Source of the DNA: Pontibacter sp. FD36 | GTDB taxonomy: Bacteria; Bacteroidota; Bacteroidia; Cytophagales; Hymenobacteraceae | Direction: 5' to 3' | DNA length: 64,000 nucleotides | NCBI RefSeq assembly: GCF_015686655.1 | Contig: NZ_JADPMP010000003.1 | Location: 186,001-250,000 of the forward strand | Part shown: one piece after another, positions 27,003-35,827 of the stretch | Layout: each line of letters begins with the position of its first letter | How positions within the stretch are numbered: the stretch's first letter is position 1 | The notes under the pieces: model-generated | Database searches by the model: none | What the model was told of the DNA's origin: nothing | What the model saw: the letters and a program-made list of their open reading frames with translations, nothing else | Translations under genes and position numbers: made by a program

Positions 27003-27458
27003 ATGACCCTAACCAAAATCTGCAAAGCCTTTCACGAATTGACTCCGAACGAGCTGTATGACATGCTGCGACTACGCAGCGAAGTCTTTGTGGTGGAGCA
27101 GACCTGTGTGTTCCTCGATATGGATGACAAGGATCAGCTATGCCATCATGTGCTGTTTTACAACGAGGAAAAGGTGTTGACAGCCACTTCCCGCTTAGTG
27201 CCAGCCGGAGTTTCTTATCCTGATATGATGTCGATCGGCCGCATAGTGACGAGCCAACTGGCGCGTGGTACAGGAGTAGGCAAAGAGCTAGTTGAGATGT
27301 CGATTGAGGAGTGCTACCGCTTATTTGGGAAAGCTCCGATCCGGATCGGCGCACAGCTTTATGCCAGAAAGTTTTATGAACGCTTCGGCTTTGAGCAGTC
27401 AAGCGAGGTATACGACGAGGACGGTATAGACCATATCAAAATGGTGAAGCAGGTATAG
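27003..27458 (+). CDS. GNAT N-acetyltransferase, ElaA-like
   Basis: Acetyl-CoA dependent N-acetyltransferase of 151 aa. ElaA hallmarks: FHELTPNELYDMLRLRSEVFVVEQTCVFLDMDDKD near the start, SIGRIVTSQLARGTGVGKELVE (acetyl-CoA loop R-G-x-G-x-G) and the C-terminal AQLYARKFYERFGFEQSSEVYDEDGIDHI. The start at 27003 gives the normal family length. A TATCTTTG box at 26956-26963 is a fair -7 candidate. The ElaA substrate is not known. Confidence 0.9.
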   Translation: MTLTKICKAFHELTPNELYDMLRLRSEVFVVEQTCVFLDMDDKDQLCHHVLFYNEEKVLTATSRLVPAGVSYPDMMSIGRIVTSQLARGTGVGKELVEMSIEECYRLFGKAPIRIGAQLYARKFYERFGFEQSSEVYDEDGIDHIKMVKQV

Positions 27459-27514
27459 CAAGTAGTTGAAGTATAGTGGTTTCTTATTATCTTGATGTAT
27501 AATCCCGCCACAAT

Positions 27515-27943
27515 ATGAAAACAAAGATATACCCGTATGCTTTGCTGTTGGCTCTCGTCTGCTTGCTAAGCAGCTGCACCAAAGAAGAGGATGACTACAT
27601 CAGTAAATACTGCCCCGGTTCCTGCACAGAGGTAAGCGGACAGGTGCTGCGAGGCAGTGGGCAGCCCATCAAAAACATGCAATTGCTTGTGACCTGGCAA
27701 AACCTGCGACCATTCAAAGGAGGCGGAGGCGGTATTATTCGAAAAAAGGCTGTAGCTTATACTGATGACAGTGGGAACTATACCTTGCGTTTCCTGCTGC
27801 GCGATGATGAGATGGAGGAGGGGCACATTGAGGTAGCGCCTCAGGGAAGAGGTTGCAGCCAGGTAAATTGTCAAAGCTATACCTTGTATTGGGATGAGCT
27901 GAAGCGCGATACAACCTTCACACACAATTTTCTGATCGACTAA
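27515..27943 (+). CDS. Lipoprotein with transthyretin/carboxypeptidase-regulatory-like fold
   Basis: A 142-aa predicted lipoprotein. The signal ends LLSSC (Cys21), followed by TKEEDD, an acidic run suited to surface display. The body, SGQVLRGSGQPIKNMQLLVTW ... AYTDDSGNYTLRFLL ... IEVAP, follows the beta-sandwich pattern of carboxypeptidase-regulatory-like domains. Four Cys (CPGSC and CSQVNC) may form disulfides. It is followed after a short gap by a small outer-membrane barrel gene, so the two may form a surface pair. Function unknown. Confidence 0.8.
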   Translation: MKTKIYPYALLLALVCLLSSCTKEEDDYISKYCPGSCTEVSGQVLRGSGQPIKNMQLLVTWQNLRPFKGGGGGIIRKKAVAYTDDSGNYTLRFLLRDDEMEEGHIEVAPQGRGCSQVNCQSYTLYWDELKRDTTFTHNFLID

Positions 27944-27975
27944 AGCACCTGCTCAGGTGGTTGGACCTCCCTAAA

Positions 27976-28656
27976 ATGCCAAGCTCTATGCCTTATCCGC
28001 TACACCGTATTTTTATCTTTCTTGTTTTTCTGTTGGGTCTTTCTACAGTGGCACAGGCGCAGCTGGTTCAACGTGTAGGTTTGCATGTGGGAGCCGCTAC
28101 TCCAATTGGCGATTTTAAGCACGATCGTTTTGAAGATGAGTACCCGCCCATGGCCAGGAGAGGGGTGAACGTGCAGGCAGCTTATCGGGTGGAGGTAAAG
28201 CCTTATCTGGCAGTAGGCGCAACAGCGGGCTTCCGTTTCAACAGCTTTGACCTGAACGCCTTTGCATCACCTGACGATGTGCTTGTACTACGCCGGGAGG
28301 CAAGCGGCTGGAAGAGTACCTATGCACTGGCTGATCTATACCTTCAAAGCCCTTCCTCTTCTTTGTTTGGCTTCGTGAAAAGCTCTTTGGGCGCAGCCTA
28401 CAATAAATCACCCGAGGTACAGGTCGATACCTCCTTCGGCCCGATCCGCCGTACCTCTGATTCGGCTGCAGCACTGGCTTATGGCCTGGCAAGCGGATTC
28501 GCTATACAGCAGGGCCGTTTCCTCCTCACCGTGGAGGTTGGCGTGCTCGGCACCCGACCTACTTTCGAAGTTATGGATGCGCAAGGAGGGAAAAGCACTT
28601 TGAAGCAGCCGATGCACACGGTTACCTCTATGCTAGGGCTGAGCTATACCTTGTAA
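27976..28656 (+). CDS. Small outer-membrane beta-barrel protein
   Basis: A 226-aa protein with a signal peptide ending VAQAQ, then strands typical of OmpA-like or porin-family small barrels (RVGLHVGAATPIGDF, VNVQAAYRVEVKPYLAVGATAGFRF, MLGLSYTL at the C-terminus). The start is ambiguous among 27961, 27976 and 27988; I give the first ATG. It is 32 bp downstream of the lipoprotein gene. Function unknown. Confidence 0.75.
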   Translation: MPSSMPYPLHRIFIFLVFLLGLSTVAQAQLVQRVGLHVGAATPIGDFKHDRFEDEYPPMARRGVNVQAAYRVEVKPYLAVGATAGFRFNSFDLNAFASPDDVLVLRREASGWKSTYALADLYLQSPSSSLFGFVKSSLGAAYNKSPEVQVDTSFGPIRRTSDSAAALAYGLASGFAIQQGRFLLTVEVGVLGTRPTFEVMDAQGGKSTLKQPMHTVTSMLGLSYTL

Positions 28657-28672
28657 GCAGGTATGCAAACAA

Positions 28673-28698
28673 AAGGCCCGGTCTTAAGACCAGGCCTT
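28673..28698. terminator. Convergent-gene terminator hairpin
   Basis: A near-palindrome, AAGGCCcGGTC TTAA GACCaGGCCTT, with one internal mismatch. On the minus strand it is followed by TTTTGTTTG and can end the ABC operon; on the plus strand the tail is weak. Confidence 0.75.
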
Positions 28699-28718
28699 CT
28701 CCCGAGCAGGTTAGCTTC

Positions 28719-28967
28719 TTATATTACCATCACAAGCTTTCCAAATGCATCCATCAGTTGCAGCAACCTGTTTGTGAGCGCCACCTGCTGCTCTTCTACA
28801 TGCTCCGGCATCCCACTTTCAGTTAATGATGCTGTTGTGACTGGCTCTATACGAGGAGCAGTTTCATAGGTCGGGTAGCACAACTCCACGGTACACCTGC
28901 TATTGCTGCTGTAGGAAAGGCTTACCAGGAGAAGTCCGCCTAAAAAGATCAATCCTGTTTTTTTCAT
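28719..28967 (-). CDS. Small exported hypothetical protein, 82 aa
   Basis: An 82-aa protein with a hydrophobic N-terminus (KKTGLIFLGGLLLVSLSYSS), probably a signal peptide or anchor. A short mature part has two Cys and a C-terminal helix (VALTNRLLQLMDAFGKLVMV). It is the last gene of the GntR-ABC operon, 12 bp after the GIN-domain gene. No family recognised. Confidence 0.6.
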   Translation of the reverse strand: MKKTGLIFLGGLLLVSLSYSSNSRCTVELCYPTYETAPRIEPVTTASLTESGMPEHVEEQQVALTNRLLQLMDAFGKLVMVI

Positions 28968-28979
28968 AGCTACTAAGGA

Positions 28980-29723
28980 TTATTTGCGCAATACTGCCAG
29001 TGCTTCTCCGGAAAGCTCTACCTGTGCTTGTTCAGATAAATTGTAATGCAGTGCAGGTATAGACACATTGATCAAAGCCAGATGACTGCGGTTGCCGATC
29101 TCCAGGTTTGCCTGCTGTATTTTATTATCTGGATGAATGAGCAGCTTGGACTCACTTCCTGGGCTGGTGCCTGTGACGGCATACAGGTGTTGCAACTCGT
29201 TGCCGTCCAGTCGCACCATCACGCCATTGTCCAGCTCAAGCCTGATGCTGTCCTGCTTAAATCCTTTCAATGTTGTGTTCAGCCAATTGGTCGTATTCTG
29301 TCGCTGCACGTTTGTCACTGGCTCACCATTTAAGGTATGTGTTGCATTGGCGCGCAGCGTGTGCAGCATGGGAGTTTTGATGATCAGGTGTGGGGAGCCC
29401 CAGCCGCGTACACCTTTTTGCTTATCATGGGTCGTCACGTCGATCTGCAGCGTGTTGGCCTCCTGGCTGATCTGTACCACTTCGTCATTGCCTTTATATA
29501 GGTATACCGCATGCTCATCGCTTGGCTCTATCACCACACTAATCATATCACCCGCATTCACCTCAATCTCCTCAAAGCTGTTGAAGTCCATGGCGATGTA
29601 GTTGCGATATGGGTCCTGGTAAGACTTGGTGTTGTACTCGGCTTTTAGCGCAATATTGTAGGTAGCCAGTGCGCTCAAGAGCACAAAAAAGGCGAAGAGT
29701 AAAAGTTTATTGCTGGTTTTCAT
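28980..29723 (-). CDS. GIN-domain (DUF2807-like) envelope protein
   Basis: A 247-aa exported protein. One N-terminal hydrophobic segment (LLLFAFFVLLSALATYNIAL) acts as signal or anchor. The body is built of repeated short beta strands alternating VEVNAGD, LQIDVTTHD, HTLRANATHTL, VRLDGNELQHLYAV and ANLEIGNRSHLALINV, the right-handed-helix pattern of putative auto-transporter adhesin head GIN domains. It overlaps the GntR gene by 4 bp and belongs to that operon. GIN domains beside GntR/ABC units are common in Bacteroidota; the role is unknown. Confidence 0.8.
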   Translation of the reverse strand: MKTSNKLLLFAFFVLLSALATYNIALKAEYNTKSYQDPYRNYIAMDFNSFEEIEVNAGDMISVVIEPSDEHAVYLYKGNDEVVQISQEANTLQIDVTTHDKQKGVRGWGSPHLIIKTPMLHTLRANATHTLNGEPVTNVQRQNTTNWLNTTLKGFKQDSIRLELDNGVMVRLDGNELQHLYAVTGTSPGSESKLLIHPDNKIQQANLEIGNRSHLALINVSIPALHYNLSEQAQVELSGEALAVLRK

Positions 29724-30112
29724 GGTTTCTGCTCGATTTCTGATTCGTAATTTTCTGTTTTAAAAACTTCGTAGCGCTGCTGGATCTCTTCCAGGTCTAT
29801 CTCCAGCAAAAAGAGGTTGCGGAAAAACTCCGGCAGGTCCTGCTGCAGAAAGCGCTCCTTACGTTGTGCCTTCACTTTCCTAACTGCATCCGGCGTCACA
29901 AAAAAGCCGATGCCGCGCTTGTTGTAGATCACCTCCTGGTTCTGCAACTGCTCGTAAGTGCGCATCACCGTGTTGGGGTTTACCTGAAAGCTCACCGCCA
30001 GGTCGCGCACAGAGGGTATTTTGTCTTCTGATGCCCACTTGCCCAGCAGGATTTGGTCGCAAACATGTGCCGCGATCTGCAGGTAGATGGGTTCATTTTC
30101 TTTAAATTCCAT
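29720..30112 (-). CDS. GntR-family (YtrA-type) transcriptional regulator
   Basis: A 130-aa repressor. The winged helix is in residues 8-75 (EPIYLQIAAHVCDQILLGKWASEDKIPSVRDLAVSFQVNPNTVMRTYEQLQNQEVIYNKRGIGFFV), with only a short C-terminal helix and no effector domain, as in the YtrA subgroup. YtrA regulators govern ABC exporters and their own operon. The operator is very probably the palindrome at 31752-31783. It lies 15 bp after the permease gene and overlaps the GIN gene. Confidence 0.93.
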   Translation of the reverse strand: MEFKENEPIYLQIAAHVCDQILLGKWASEDKIPSVRDLAVSFQVNPNTVMRTYEQLQNQEVIYNKRGIGFFVTPDAVRKVKAQRKERFLQQDLPEFFRNLFLLEIDLEEIQQRYEVFKTENYESEIEQKP

Positions 30113-30127
30113 ATGTTATCCTCCCTA

Positions 30128-30904
30128 CTAAACTTGCTTCTCCTTTATTTTAAAATAAGCTACTACCCAACTGATCAGGGCCAGCACGACCAGCAGCAAG
30201 ACGATGAGTGTTTCATTTCCCTCATAGGCACCCACGTCAAATCGCTTTTCGTTTTCCATAAAATAGGCCGCTGAAAAAGGCCCCGCCGTTACTAGGTCGC
30301 GCCCGAGCATGGCCTGTACCCAAAGCTTGTTCAGGTTGTAAAACAGAAGGATGCCTACAAAGCCAGCAAAAGCCGTTTTGATAAAATGATGTTTGTTGAA
30401 ATAAGCTGAGCCCACTAGCATCAAGGCATTGAACAACGCATAGAAGATCAACAAAATGTGTAGTCGCGGCTCAGAAGTCAGAATGTTTATCATTTCCGGT
30501 TCATCGCCAACTCGCGGATCAATGCTGAGCACTATGGTGAGGATCAGGTAATATGAAGGTATAAACAGCAGCAGGTAAATCGGAAACGCGTAAAGCCAAC
30601 CCACCAGGTATTTTTCGAGCTGCGAGGCGGGTAGGGTCAGAAATGCGATCGCCTTCTTTTTGTCGCCCAGTTGCGCAAACACAGTGCTCGAAAACACCAT
30701 ACCTGCCCCAATCATAAAAAACATGAAGAAGATGGATTGCTCTTCAGACTCCATAGGTGTTGCAGCCAGGTAACTGGCCGTGCCCATGATGATGAACATG
30801 GCGCCCAACAGTACTCCTAATGACATCAGGTAGGTCTTGTATTGCTCCACGGTGTGTTTGCGGAACAGCAGGGCAAAGCGGCTCAGATTAAAGTGATTGT
30901 TCAT
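30128..30904 (-). CDS. ABC-2 type transporter permease
   Basis: Membrane subunit of 258 aa with six hydrophobic segments. The cytoplasmic stretch KKKAIAFLTLPASQLEKYLVGWLY is the typical coupling segment of Bacteroidota ABC-2 permeases. It overlaps the ATPase gene by 17 bp and is followed by the GntR regulator, so the three are one operon. Probably an exporter responding to envelope stress or an antibiotic; substrate unknown. Confidence 0.88.
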   Translation of the reverse strand: MNNHFNLSRFALLFRKHTVEQYKTYLMSLGVLLGAMFIIMGTASYLAATPMESEEQSIFFMFFMIGAGMVFSSTVFAQLGDKKKAIAFLTLPASQLEKYLVGWLYAFPIYLLLFIPSYYLILTIVLSIDPRVGDEPEMINILTSEPRLHILLIFYALFNALMLVGSAYFNKHHFIKTAFAGFVGILLFYNLNKLWVQAMLGRDLVTAGPFSAAYFMENEKRFDVGAYEGNETLIVLLLVVLALISWVVAYFKIKEKQV

Positions 30905-31742
30905 AGTGAGGTCTTTGAAGGATTTCGGTTACAGATGTGTTGCCACTGGTGATGGCGTTGAAAAGCAGCTCCATATCCACTTTGCTGTAGTTGCCCATCA
31001 GGTTAGGCAATATGGCCTGCTTGCCACGCAGCGCGTCTTCGGCGTAAAGTGCACTTTGAGCTTCCGTTTCAGAAAGGGTGGTAAAAGTGAGACGCTCACT
31101 GATCGCATCAAGAGACTCGTTCAGCACGATCTCCCGGTCATGTACGACTACCAATGTGTCGATGAGGCTGTCGAGGTCACGTACCTGGTGCGTGGAGATG
31201 ATGATACAGCGGTGCTCCGTAAGGGCAGAGGCGATGATGCGGCGAAACTGTACCTTGGAAGGTATATCCAGGCCGTTGGTTGGTTCGTCCATGATCAGAA
31301 CGCTGGTATTGGTGGCTAGTCCAAAAGCGATGATGGCTTTCTTTTGCTGCCCAAACGACATTTTGTTGAAAACGGCATCCTGCGGCACATCAAATTCCGA
31401 AAGGTAGCGGTAAAAAGCTCCTTCGTCGAAGAGGGGGTAAAAAGGGGCGGTGTTTGCCACAAACTGCCTGGCTGTAAGCGAAGGCATGTAAATCTCTTCA
31501 GGTATAAAATACAGATCCTGCAGCATAGCGGGATAGCGCTTACCAGCCTCAAAGCCATTCACCTGGCAGCTACCCTCCAGCGGAAAAACGAGTCCCGCCA
31601 TGTTTTTGAGCAGCGTAGACTTGCCTGCACCGTTTTTGCCCAGCAGCCCATAAATATGGCCCTCCCGTAGCCTGAGGTTCAGGTTCCGGAACAGCAGCGA
31701 CTTGCGGCTATACCCAAAGCTGAGGTTATTGATCTGTATCAT
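30888..31742 (-). CDS. ABC transporter ATP-binding protein
   Basis: ATPase of 284 aa driving the permease encoded next. Walker A GKNGAGKST, Q loop FIPEEIYMP, signature KMSFGQQKKAIIA (a diverged LSGGQ with S-F-G-Q-Q), Walker B VLIMDEPTNGLD and the switch His in IISTHQ. The ATG at 31742 (MIQINNLSFGY) is chosen; the alternative twelve codons upstream lies within the operator. It is the first gene of the operon. Confidence 0.93.
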   Translation of the reverse strand: MIQINNLSFGYSRKSLLFRNLNLRLREGHIYGLLGKNGAGKSTLLKNMAGLVFPLEGSCQVNGFEAGKRYPAMLQDLYFIPEEIYMPSLTARQFVANTAPFYPLFDEGAFYRYLSEFDVPQDAVFNKMSFGQQKKAIIAFGLATNTSVLIMDEPTNGLDIPSKVQFRRIIASALTEHRCIIISTHQVRDLDSLIDTLVVVHDREIVLNESLDAISERLTFTTLSETEAQSALYAEDALRGKQAILPNLMGNYSKVDMELLFNAITSGNTSVTEILQRPHYEQSL

Positions 31743-31751
31743 ATCTGTTTG

Positions 31752-31783
31752 TTGTAGTGTATTAGTTACATAGTACACTACAA
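31752..31783. promoter_or_regulatory. GntR/YtrA operator palindrome
   Basis: Perfect 10-bp arms TTGTAGTGTA and TACACTACAA with a 12-bp spacer lie immediately upstream of the ABC ATPase start. Length, symmetry and position fit autoregulation by the YtrA-type repressor encoded in the same operon. Confidence 0.85.
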
Positions 31784-31964
31784 ATGTAGATATTGTTTTA
31801 TCAATACCAAATTATTTTAAAAAAATATTTAGTGAAGGATATATAAGCTTAAAATCAGCTGCTTGAGTGATTCGCACACCTGAGTGAGGAAAGAGAGCTT
31901 AAGGGGGAAAGGCGAAATAGTAAGAGATGAAATTGCCTACGCTGCAACAATGCTGTAGCTATAC

Positions 31965-32195
31965 CTATACCTTAAAAGAGGGATGATGGGAAAGCGCCAG
32001 GTATACTTGCTCTGCGTCCTGCTTTTCGAATATTTTCTGAGAGGATCCAAAGTCAAGCACGAGTTTAGCGGTCTGCTGCTCAGTCTCTGGTTTGAAGTAG
32101 GCAAAGCACAGTTTGCTGACATCTACCATAAAGACAGCAAGCGTTTTGTCGTTGCCAAGCTGTATGGTTAAAAAGTCGCTGTTCACGTGCTGCAT
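31965..32195 (-). CDS. Hypothetical protein, 76 aa
   Basis: Unrecognised soluble 76-aa protein. It reads as alternating strands (FLTIQLGNDKTLAVFMVDVSKLCFAYFKPE, then AKLVLDFGSSQKIFEKQ) and a short C-terminal helix. It is on the same strand as the CvpA-CAP gene and begins 29 bp after its stop. The only support is ordered strand pattern, size and position. Confidence 0.5.
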   Translation of the reverse strand: MQHVNSDFLTIQLGNDKTLAVFMVDVSKLCFAYFKPETEQQTAKLVLDFGSSQKIFEKQDAEQVYLALSHHPSFKV

Positions 32196-32224
32196 GGCTA
32201 TACCTTGATCTGCTCAGGTATACG

Positions 32225-33181
32225 TTAGTTTCTAAACTTCTGTGTGATCATCAGGCCATGCCTCCTGCTTTGCAGCACGCCTATACCTACCCGCCCGAAG
32301 CGCACATGCAGGATGTTAGCCCGGTGACCCGGCGACTCCATCAGTCCTTTGTGGGCAATGGTCAGGGTAGGAGCCAAGGCCAGGTTTTCGCCGGCTGCCC
32401 TGAACGGAATATTGGCCGCCCGGATCCTGTCGGCGGCACTGGCTCCCTCAGGCGTTATGTGTGAGAAATAGCCGCGCGTGAACATATCGGCAGCATGCCG
32501 GCGGGCTACGGTTGTGAGTGCTGTGTCAGCTTGCAGGGGTTGTAAGCCCATGGCGATACGTTCCTGATTCACAAGCTCCAGCATGCGGGCTTCCAGTGCT
32601 GGCTTCGGCTGGTAGTCATCGGCTGTGAAGGGCAACTCAATATACTGCCCCGACTCCGGCGCAATGGTAAGTTTGTTGAGGGTGCGCTTCACCACCCGGT
32701 CAAACACAGGGGTTAGTTCATCTTCTGCCAGGTGGGTATAGGTTCCGAATCTGCCAGCAATGCTGCTTTCCTGCACATAGCTCTGGAAACGCTCCGGAAA
32801 AGGAAAAGACAGCAGCAGAATCGAAATGATTGCGATGGTAATGATGCCGCTCATCAGTCCGGGCATGGTACCAAGCGCTTTGTTCACGTGGTGCTCATGC
32901 AATTCGTCCGAGAACTGATCCAGTATGAGCGACCCTACGAACTGGATGAGCATACTTGATAACACCGCGATGATAAAAAAGGAGATGGGCGGGATCCAGT
33001 AGACACTCCAGTCGGTGGCGCGGCTGAGCCAGTCGGCGAGGGAAGGGTATAGCCGGAAGCTCAGAATCAGGGTACCCACCCAGCGTACGAGGTCGAGCAG
33101 GCTGAAGGCAAAGCCACGGCGCCAGCCCATGTAGGCGCTGAACAGCACAATAAGGGTGAGGAGAAGATCAAGGGCGTTCAT
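32225..33181 (-). CDS. CvpA-CAP fusion membrane protein
   Basis: A 318-aa two-part protein. Residues 1-120 are a CvpA/colicin-V-production-type domain with four membrane segments (MNALDLLLTLIVLFSAYMGWRRGFAFSLLDLVRWVG...). After a linker, residues about 195-318 form a CAP/SCP-like domain (MLELVNQERIAMGLQPLQADTALTTVARRHAADMFTRGYFSHITPEG, the ENLA segment, MESPGHRANIL, and a final VGIGV strand). The His in the ARRHAADM and YFSHI segments and the Glu in the ENLA segment match the CAP cavity residues. The CAP part should face the periplasm. Single gene; role unknown, perhaps envelope maintenance. Confidence 0.92.
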   Translation of the reverse strand: MNALDLLLTLIVLFSAYMGWRRGFAFSLLDLVRWVGTLILSFRLYPSLADWLSRATDWSVYWIPPISFFIIAVLSSMLIQFVGSLILDQFSDELHEHHVNKALGTMPGLMSGIITIAIISILLLSFPFPERFQSYVQESSIAGRFGTYTHLAEDELTPVFDRVVKRTLNKLTIAPESGQYIELPFTADDYQPKPALEARMLELVNQERIAMGLQPLQADTALTTVARRHAADMFTRGYFSHITPEGASAADRIRAANIPFRAAGENLALAPTLTIAHKGLMESPGHRANILHVRFGRVGIGVLQSRRHGLMITQKFRN

Positions 33182-33357
33182 TCCAGGTCTTTTTAGTGGT
33201 AGTACGGACAGGTGCCATTCAAAGATGACGGGGTCACCGTCCCGGCCTGACCAACAGTTGACAATAAATAAGGTATGGCGTGACTCTTTGTAAGCTTTCT
33301 GCGTAGATGAAGAAGTCCTGAAAAGGACATATCAGATACCTAAGTTACAAAATCCTT

Positions 33358-35499
33358 ATGAATATTACCGTATACCCTGGCAATCCCTACCCGCTGGGTG
33401 CCACATGGGATGGTGAAGGCGTAAATTTCGCCCTGTACGCCGACAATGCGACTGGCGTAGAGCTATGCCTTTTTAACACGACCGAAGACGAGAGTGAATC
33501 GGTGAAGATAAAGATGACCGAGCGTACCCACCAGGTATGGCACGCCTACCTGCCCGAGATCAGGCCGGGACAGCTGTACGGCTATCGGGTGTACGGGCCG
33601 TACGAGCCATCCAACGGCCATCGTTTCAATCCGAATAAGCTCCTGATTGATCCGTATGCCAAAGCTATTTCAGGTACGATTAACTGGCACGACTCCCTCT
33701 TCGGCTACGAAATAGGCGGTCCTGAAGAAGATCTGAAGATGAGCACACTCGACAGTGCTCCTTTTATACCTTGCAGCGTGGTGGTGGACCCGAACTATGA
33801 TTGGGAAGGTGTGAAGCAACCCAAGATCCCATACCACAGGTCGGTCATCTACGAAGCGCACGTCAAAGGGCTGACCAAACTGCACCCGGACATACCGGAG
33901 GAGATACGCGGAACCTATGCAGCCATTGGTCATCCGGTTACCATCAAGTACCTGCAGGAGCTGGGCATCACCGCTATCGAGCTCATGCCAGTGCATCATT
34001 TCATCACCGACCGGCACCTGGCCGACCAGGGATTGACTAACTACTGGGGCTACAACTCCATTGGTTTCTTTGCGCCTGATGTGCGCTACTCGAGTAGTGG
34101 CACGCTGGGAGAGCAGGTGGTGGAGTTTAAAAACATGGTGAAAGCGCTGCACCGGGCAGGTATAGAAGTGATTCTGGATGTGGTGTATAACCATACCGGA
34201 GAGGGGAACCATATGGGTCCGACGCTGTCATTCCGGGGTGTGGACAATTCGTCTTACTACCGCATGGTGGAGGAAGACAAGCGCTTTTACATGGACTATA
34301 CCGGCACAGGTAACACACTTAACGCCATGATGCCACCGGTGCTGCGCCTGATCATGGACAGCCTGCGCTACTGGATTCTGGAGATGCACGTCGACGGCTT
34401 CCGTTTCGATCTGGCGGCCACCCTGGCCCGTGAACTGCACGAGGTGGACCGACTAGGCTCTTTCTTCGACATCATTCACCAGGACCCTGTTATCTCGCAG
34501 GTGAAGCTAATTGCCGAACCTTGGGACATTGGGGAAGGCGGCTACCTGGTGGGCAAGTTTCCGCCGGGTTGGGCCGAGTGGAACGGCAAGTACCGGGACT
34601 GCATACGCGACTACTGGCGCGGTGCCGAAAGTATGCTGGGTGAGTTTGCGGAACGCTTTACAGGCAGCTCCGATCTATATCGCGACGATTGGCGTCGCCC
34701 TACGGCCAGTATCAATTTCATCACGGCGCACGATGGCTTCACGCTGAACGACCTGGTGTCTTACAACGAAAAGCACAACGAGGCCAACGGCGAAGACAAC
34801 AACGACGGCGAAAGTCACAACCGCTCCTGGAACTGCGGGGCAGAAGGTATAACGGAAGACAAAAAGGTGATTGAGCTGCGCGAAAGGCAGAAACGCAACT
34901 TTCTTACCACGCTGTTTCTGTCGCAGGGAGTGCCTATGCTGGTGGCCGGCGACGAAATAAGCAGAACGCAGCAAGGCAATAACAACGCCTACTGCCAGGA
35001 TAACGAAATATCCTGGATCAACTGGATCAACGCTGACAAATCACTGCTGGCTTTTACCCAAAAACTGATTGAACTGCGTCGCAACCACCCGGTATTCTGT
35101 CGTCGTCGCTGGTTCCAGGGGCAGCCGATCAAAGGAGTGGGCGTTGAAGATATTGCCTGGTTTCAGCCAGATGGCTCGGAGATGACGGAAGAGCATTGGA
35201 ACCATGACTTTGCCAAGTCTCTGGGGGTGTTTCTGAATGGTCGTGGCCTTCACTCCGTCGGCCCGAAAGGAGAGCAGATCATTGACGATAGTTTCTATCT
35301 GATCTTCAACGCTCACCACGAAGACATGGACTATACCATGCCGGAGGCTAAGTACGGCACCCAGTGGACCAAAATACTGGATACCCACAACACGAAGATC
35401 AAGGATGAAGGACCTACCGTGGAGGCTGGCGAAACTATACGCATCGGAAGTCGCTCAGTTGTGCTGTTGCATCACCCGGCAGGTCAATTGGTGAGCTGA
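33358..35499 (+). CDS. glgX: Glycogen debranching enzyme GlgX-like (GH13)
   Basis: Cytoplasmic alpha-1,6-glucosidase of 713 aa removing branches from glycogen. An N-terminal CBM48-like domain (about 8-110, PYPLGATWDGEGVNFALYADNATGVELCLF) precedes the GH13 barrel. Conserved regions: DVVYNHT (I), DGFRFDLA with the nucleophile Asp (II), IAEPWD with the acid Glu (III) and TAHDGFTLNDLVSYNEKHN (IV). The latter and LNGRGL are characteristic of GlgX/TreX. No other glycogen genes are visible. Single gene followed by a small acetyltransferase at 25 bp. Confidence 0.93.
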   Translation: MNITVYPGNPYPLGATWDGEGVNFALYADNATGVELCLFNTTEDESESVKIKMTERTHQVWHAYLPEIRPGQLYGYRVYGPYEPSNGHRFNPNKLLIDPYAKAISGTINWHDSLFGYEIGGPEEDLKMSTLDSAPFIPCSVVVDPNYDWEGVKQPKIPYHRSVIYEAHVKGLTKLHPDIPEEIRGTYAAIGHPVTIKYLQELGITAIELMPVHHFITDRHLADQGLTNYWGYNSIGFFAPDVRYSSSGTLGEQVVEFKNMVKALHRAGIEVILDVVYNHTGEGNHMGPTLSFRGVDNSSYYRMVEEDKRFYMDYTGTGNTLNAMMPPVLRLIMDSLRYWILEMHVDGFRFDLAATLARELHEVDRLGSFFDIIHQDPVISQVKLIAEPWDIGEGGYLVGKFPPGWAEWNGKYRDCIRDYWRGAESMLGEFAERFTGSSDLYRDDWRRPTASINFITAHDGFTLNDLVSYNEKHNEANGEDNNDGESHNRSWNCGAEGITEDKKVIELRERQKRNFLTTLFLSQGVPMLVAGDEISRTQQGNNNAYCQDNEISWINWINADKSLLAFTQKLIELRRNHPVFCRRRWFQGQPIKGVGVEDIAWFQPDGSEMTEEHWNHDFAKSLGVFLNGRGLHSVGPKGEQIIDDSFYLIFNAHHEDMDYTMPEAKYGTQWTKILDTHNTKIKDEGPTVEAGETIRIGSRSVVLLHHPAGQLVS

Positions 35500-35524
35500 T
35501 TAAATCACTTAAAATAAAACAGTA

Positions 35525-35806
35525 ATGGAATTGAATATAAAACACGATAAAAAATACCAGCAATTTACCGCCAACATGGGTAATGAAGATGCTGAACTGG
35601 CCTATGCCACCCCTTCAGAGGAAGTAATCGATTTTACACACACATTCGTGCCTGAGTCGGCACGCGGAAAAGGAGTGGCCAACAAACTGATAGAAGAAGG
35701 TCTGTGCTACGCAGAAGAAAACGGGAAGAAAGTGATCGCTACCTGTCCGGTCGTGAAAAAGTTTATTCACAAAAATCCGGACTATCAAAAGCTGCTGAAA
35801 CAATAG
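35525..35806 (+). CDS. Small GNAT acetyltransferase (COG2388 type)
   Basis: A 93-aa minimal GNAT fold. It shows the family features: an anti-parallel sheet (AELAYATPSEEVIDFTHTFVPESARGKGVANKLIEEGLCYAEENGKKVIATCPVVKKFIHKNPDYQKLL) with the acetyl-CoA loop SARGKGVANKL at about residue 56. Proteins of this size (YidJ/NATD1-like) bind acetyl-CoA but their acceptors are unknown. Start 25 bp after glgX, so probably co-transcribed; terminator at 35828. Confidence 0.9.
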   Translation: MELNIKHDKKYQQFTANMGNEDAELAYATPSEEVIDFTHTFVPESARGKGVANKLIEEGLCYAEENGKKVIATCPVVKKFIHKNPDYQKLLKQ

Positions 35807-35827
35807 CCTGCCTGCACAATCGAATAG

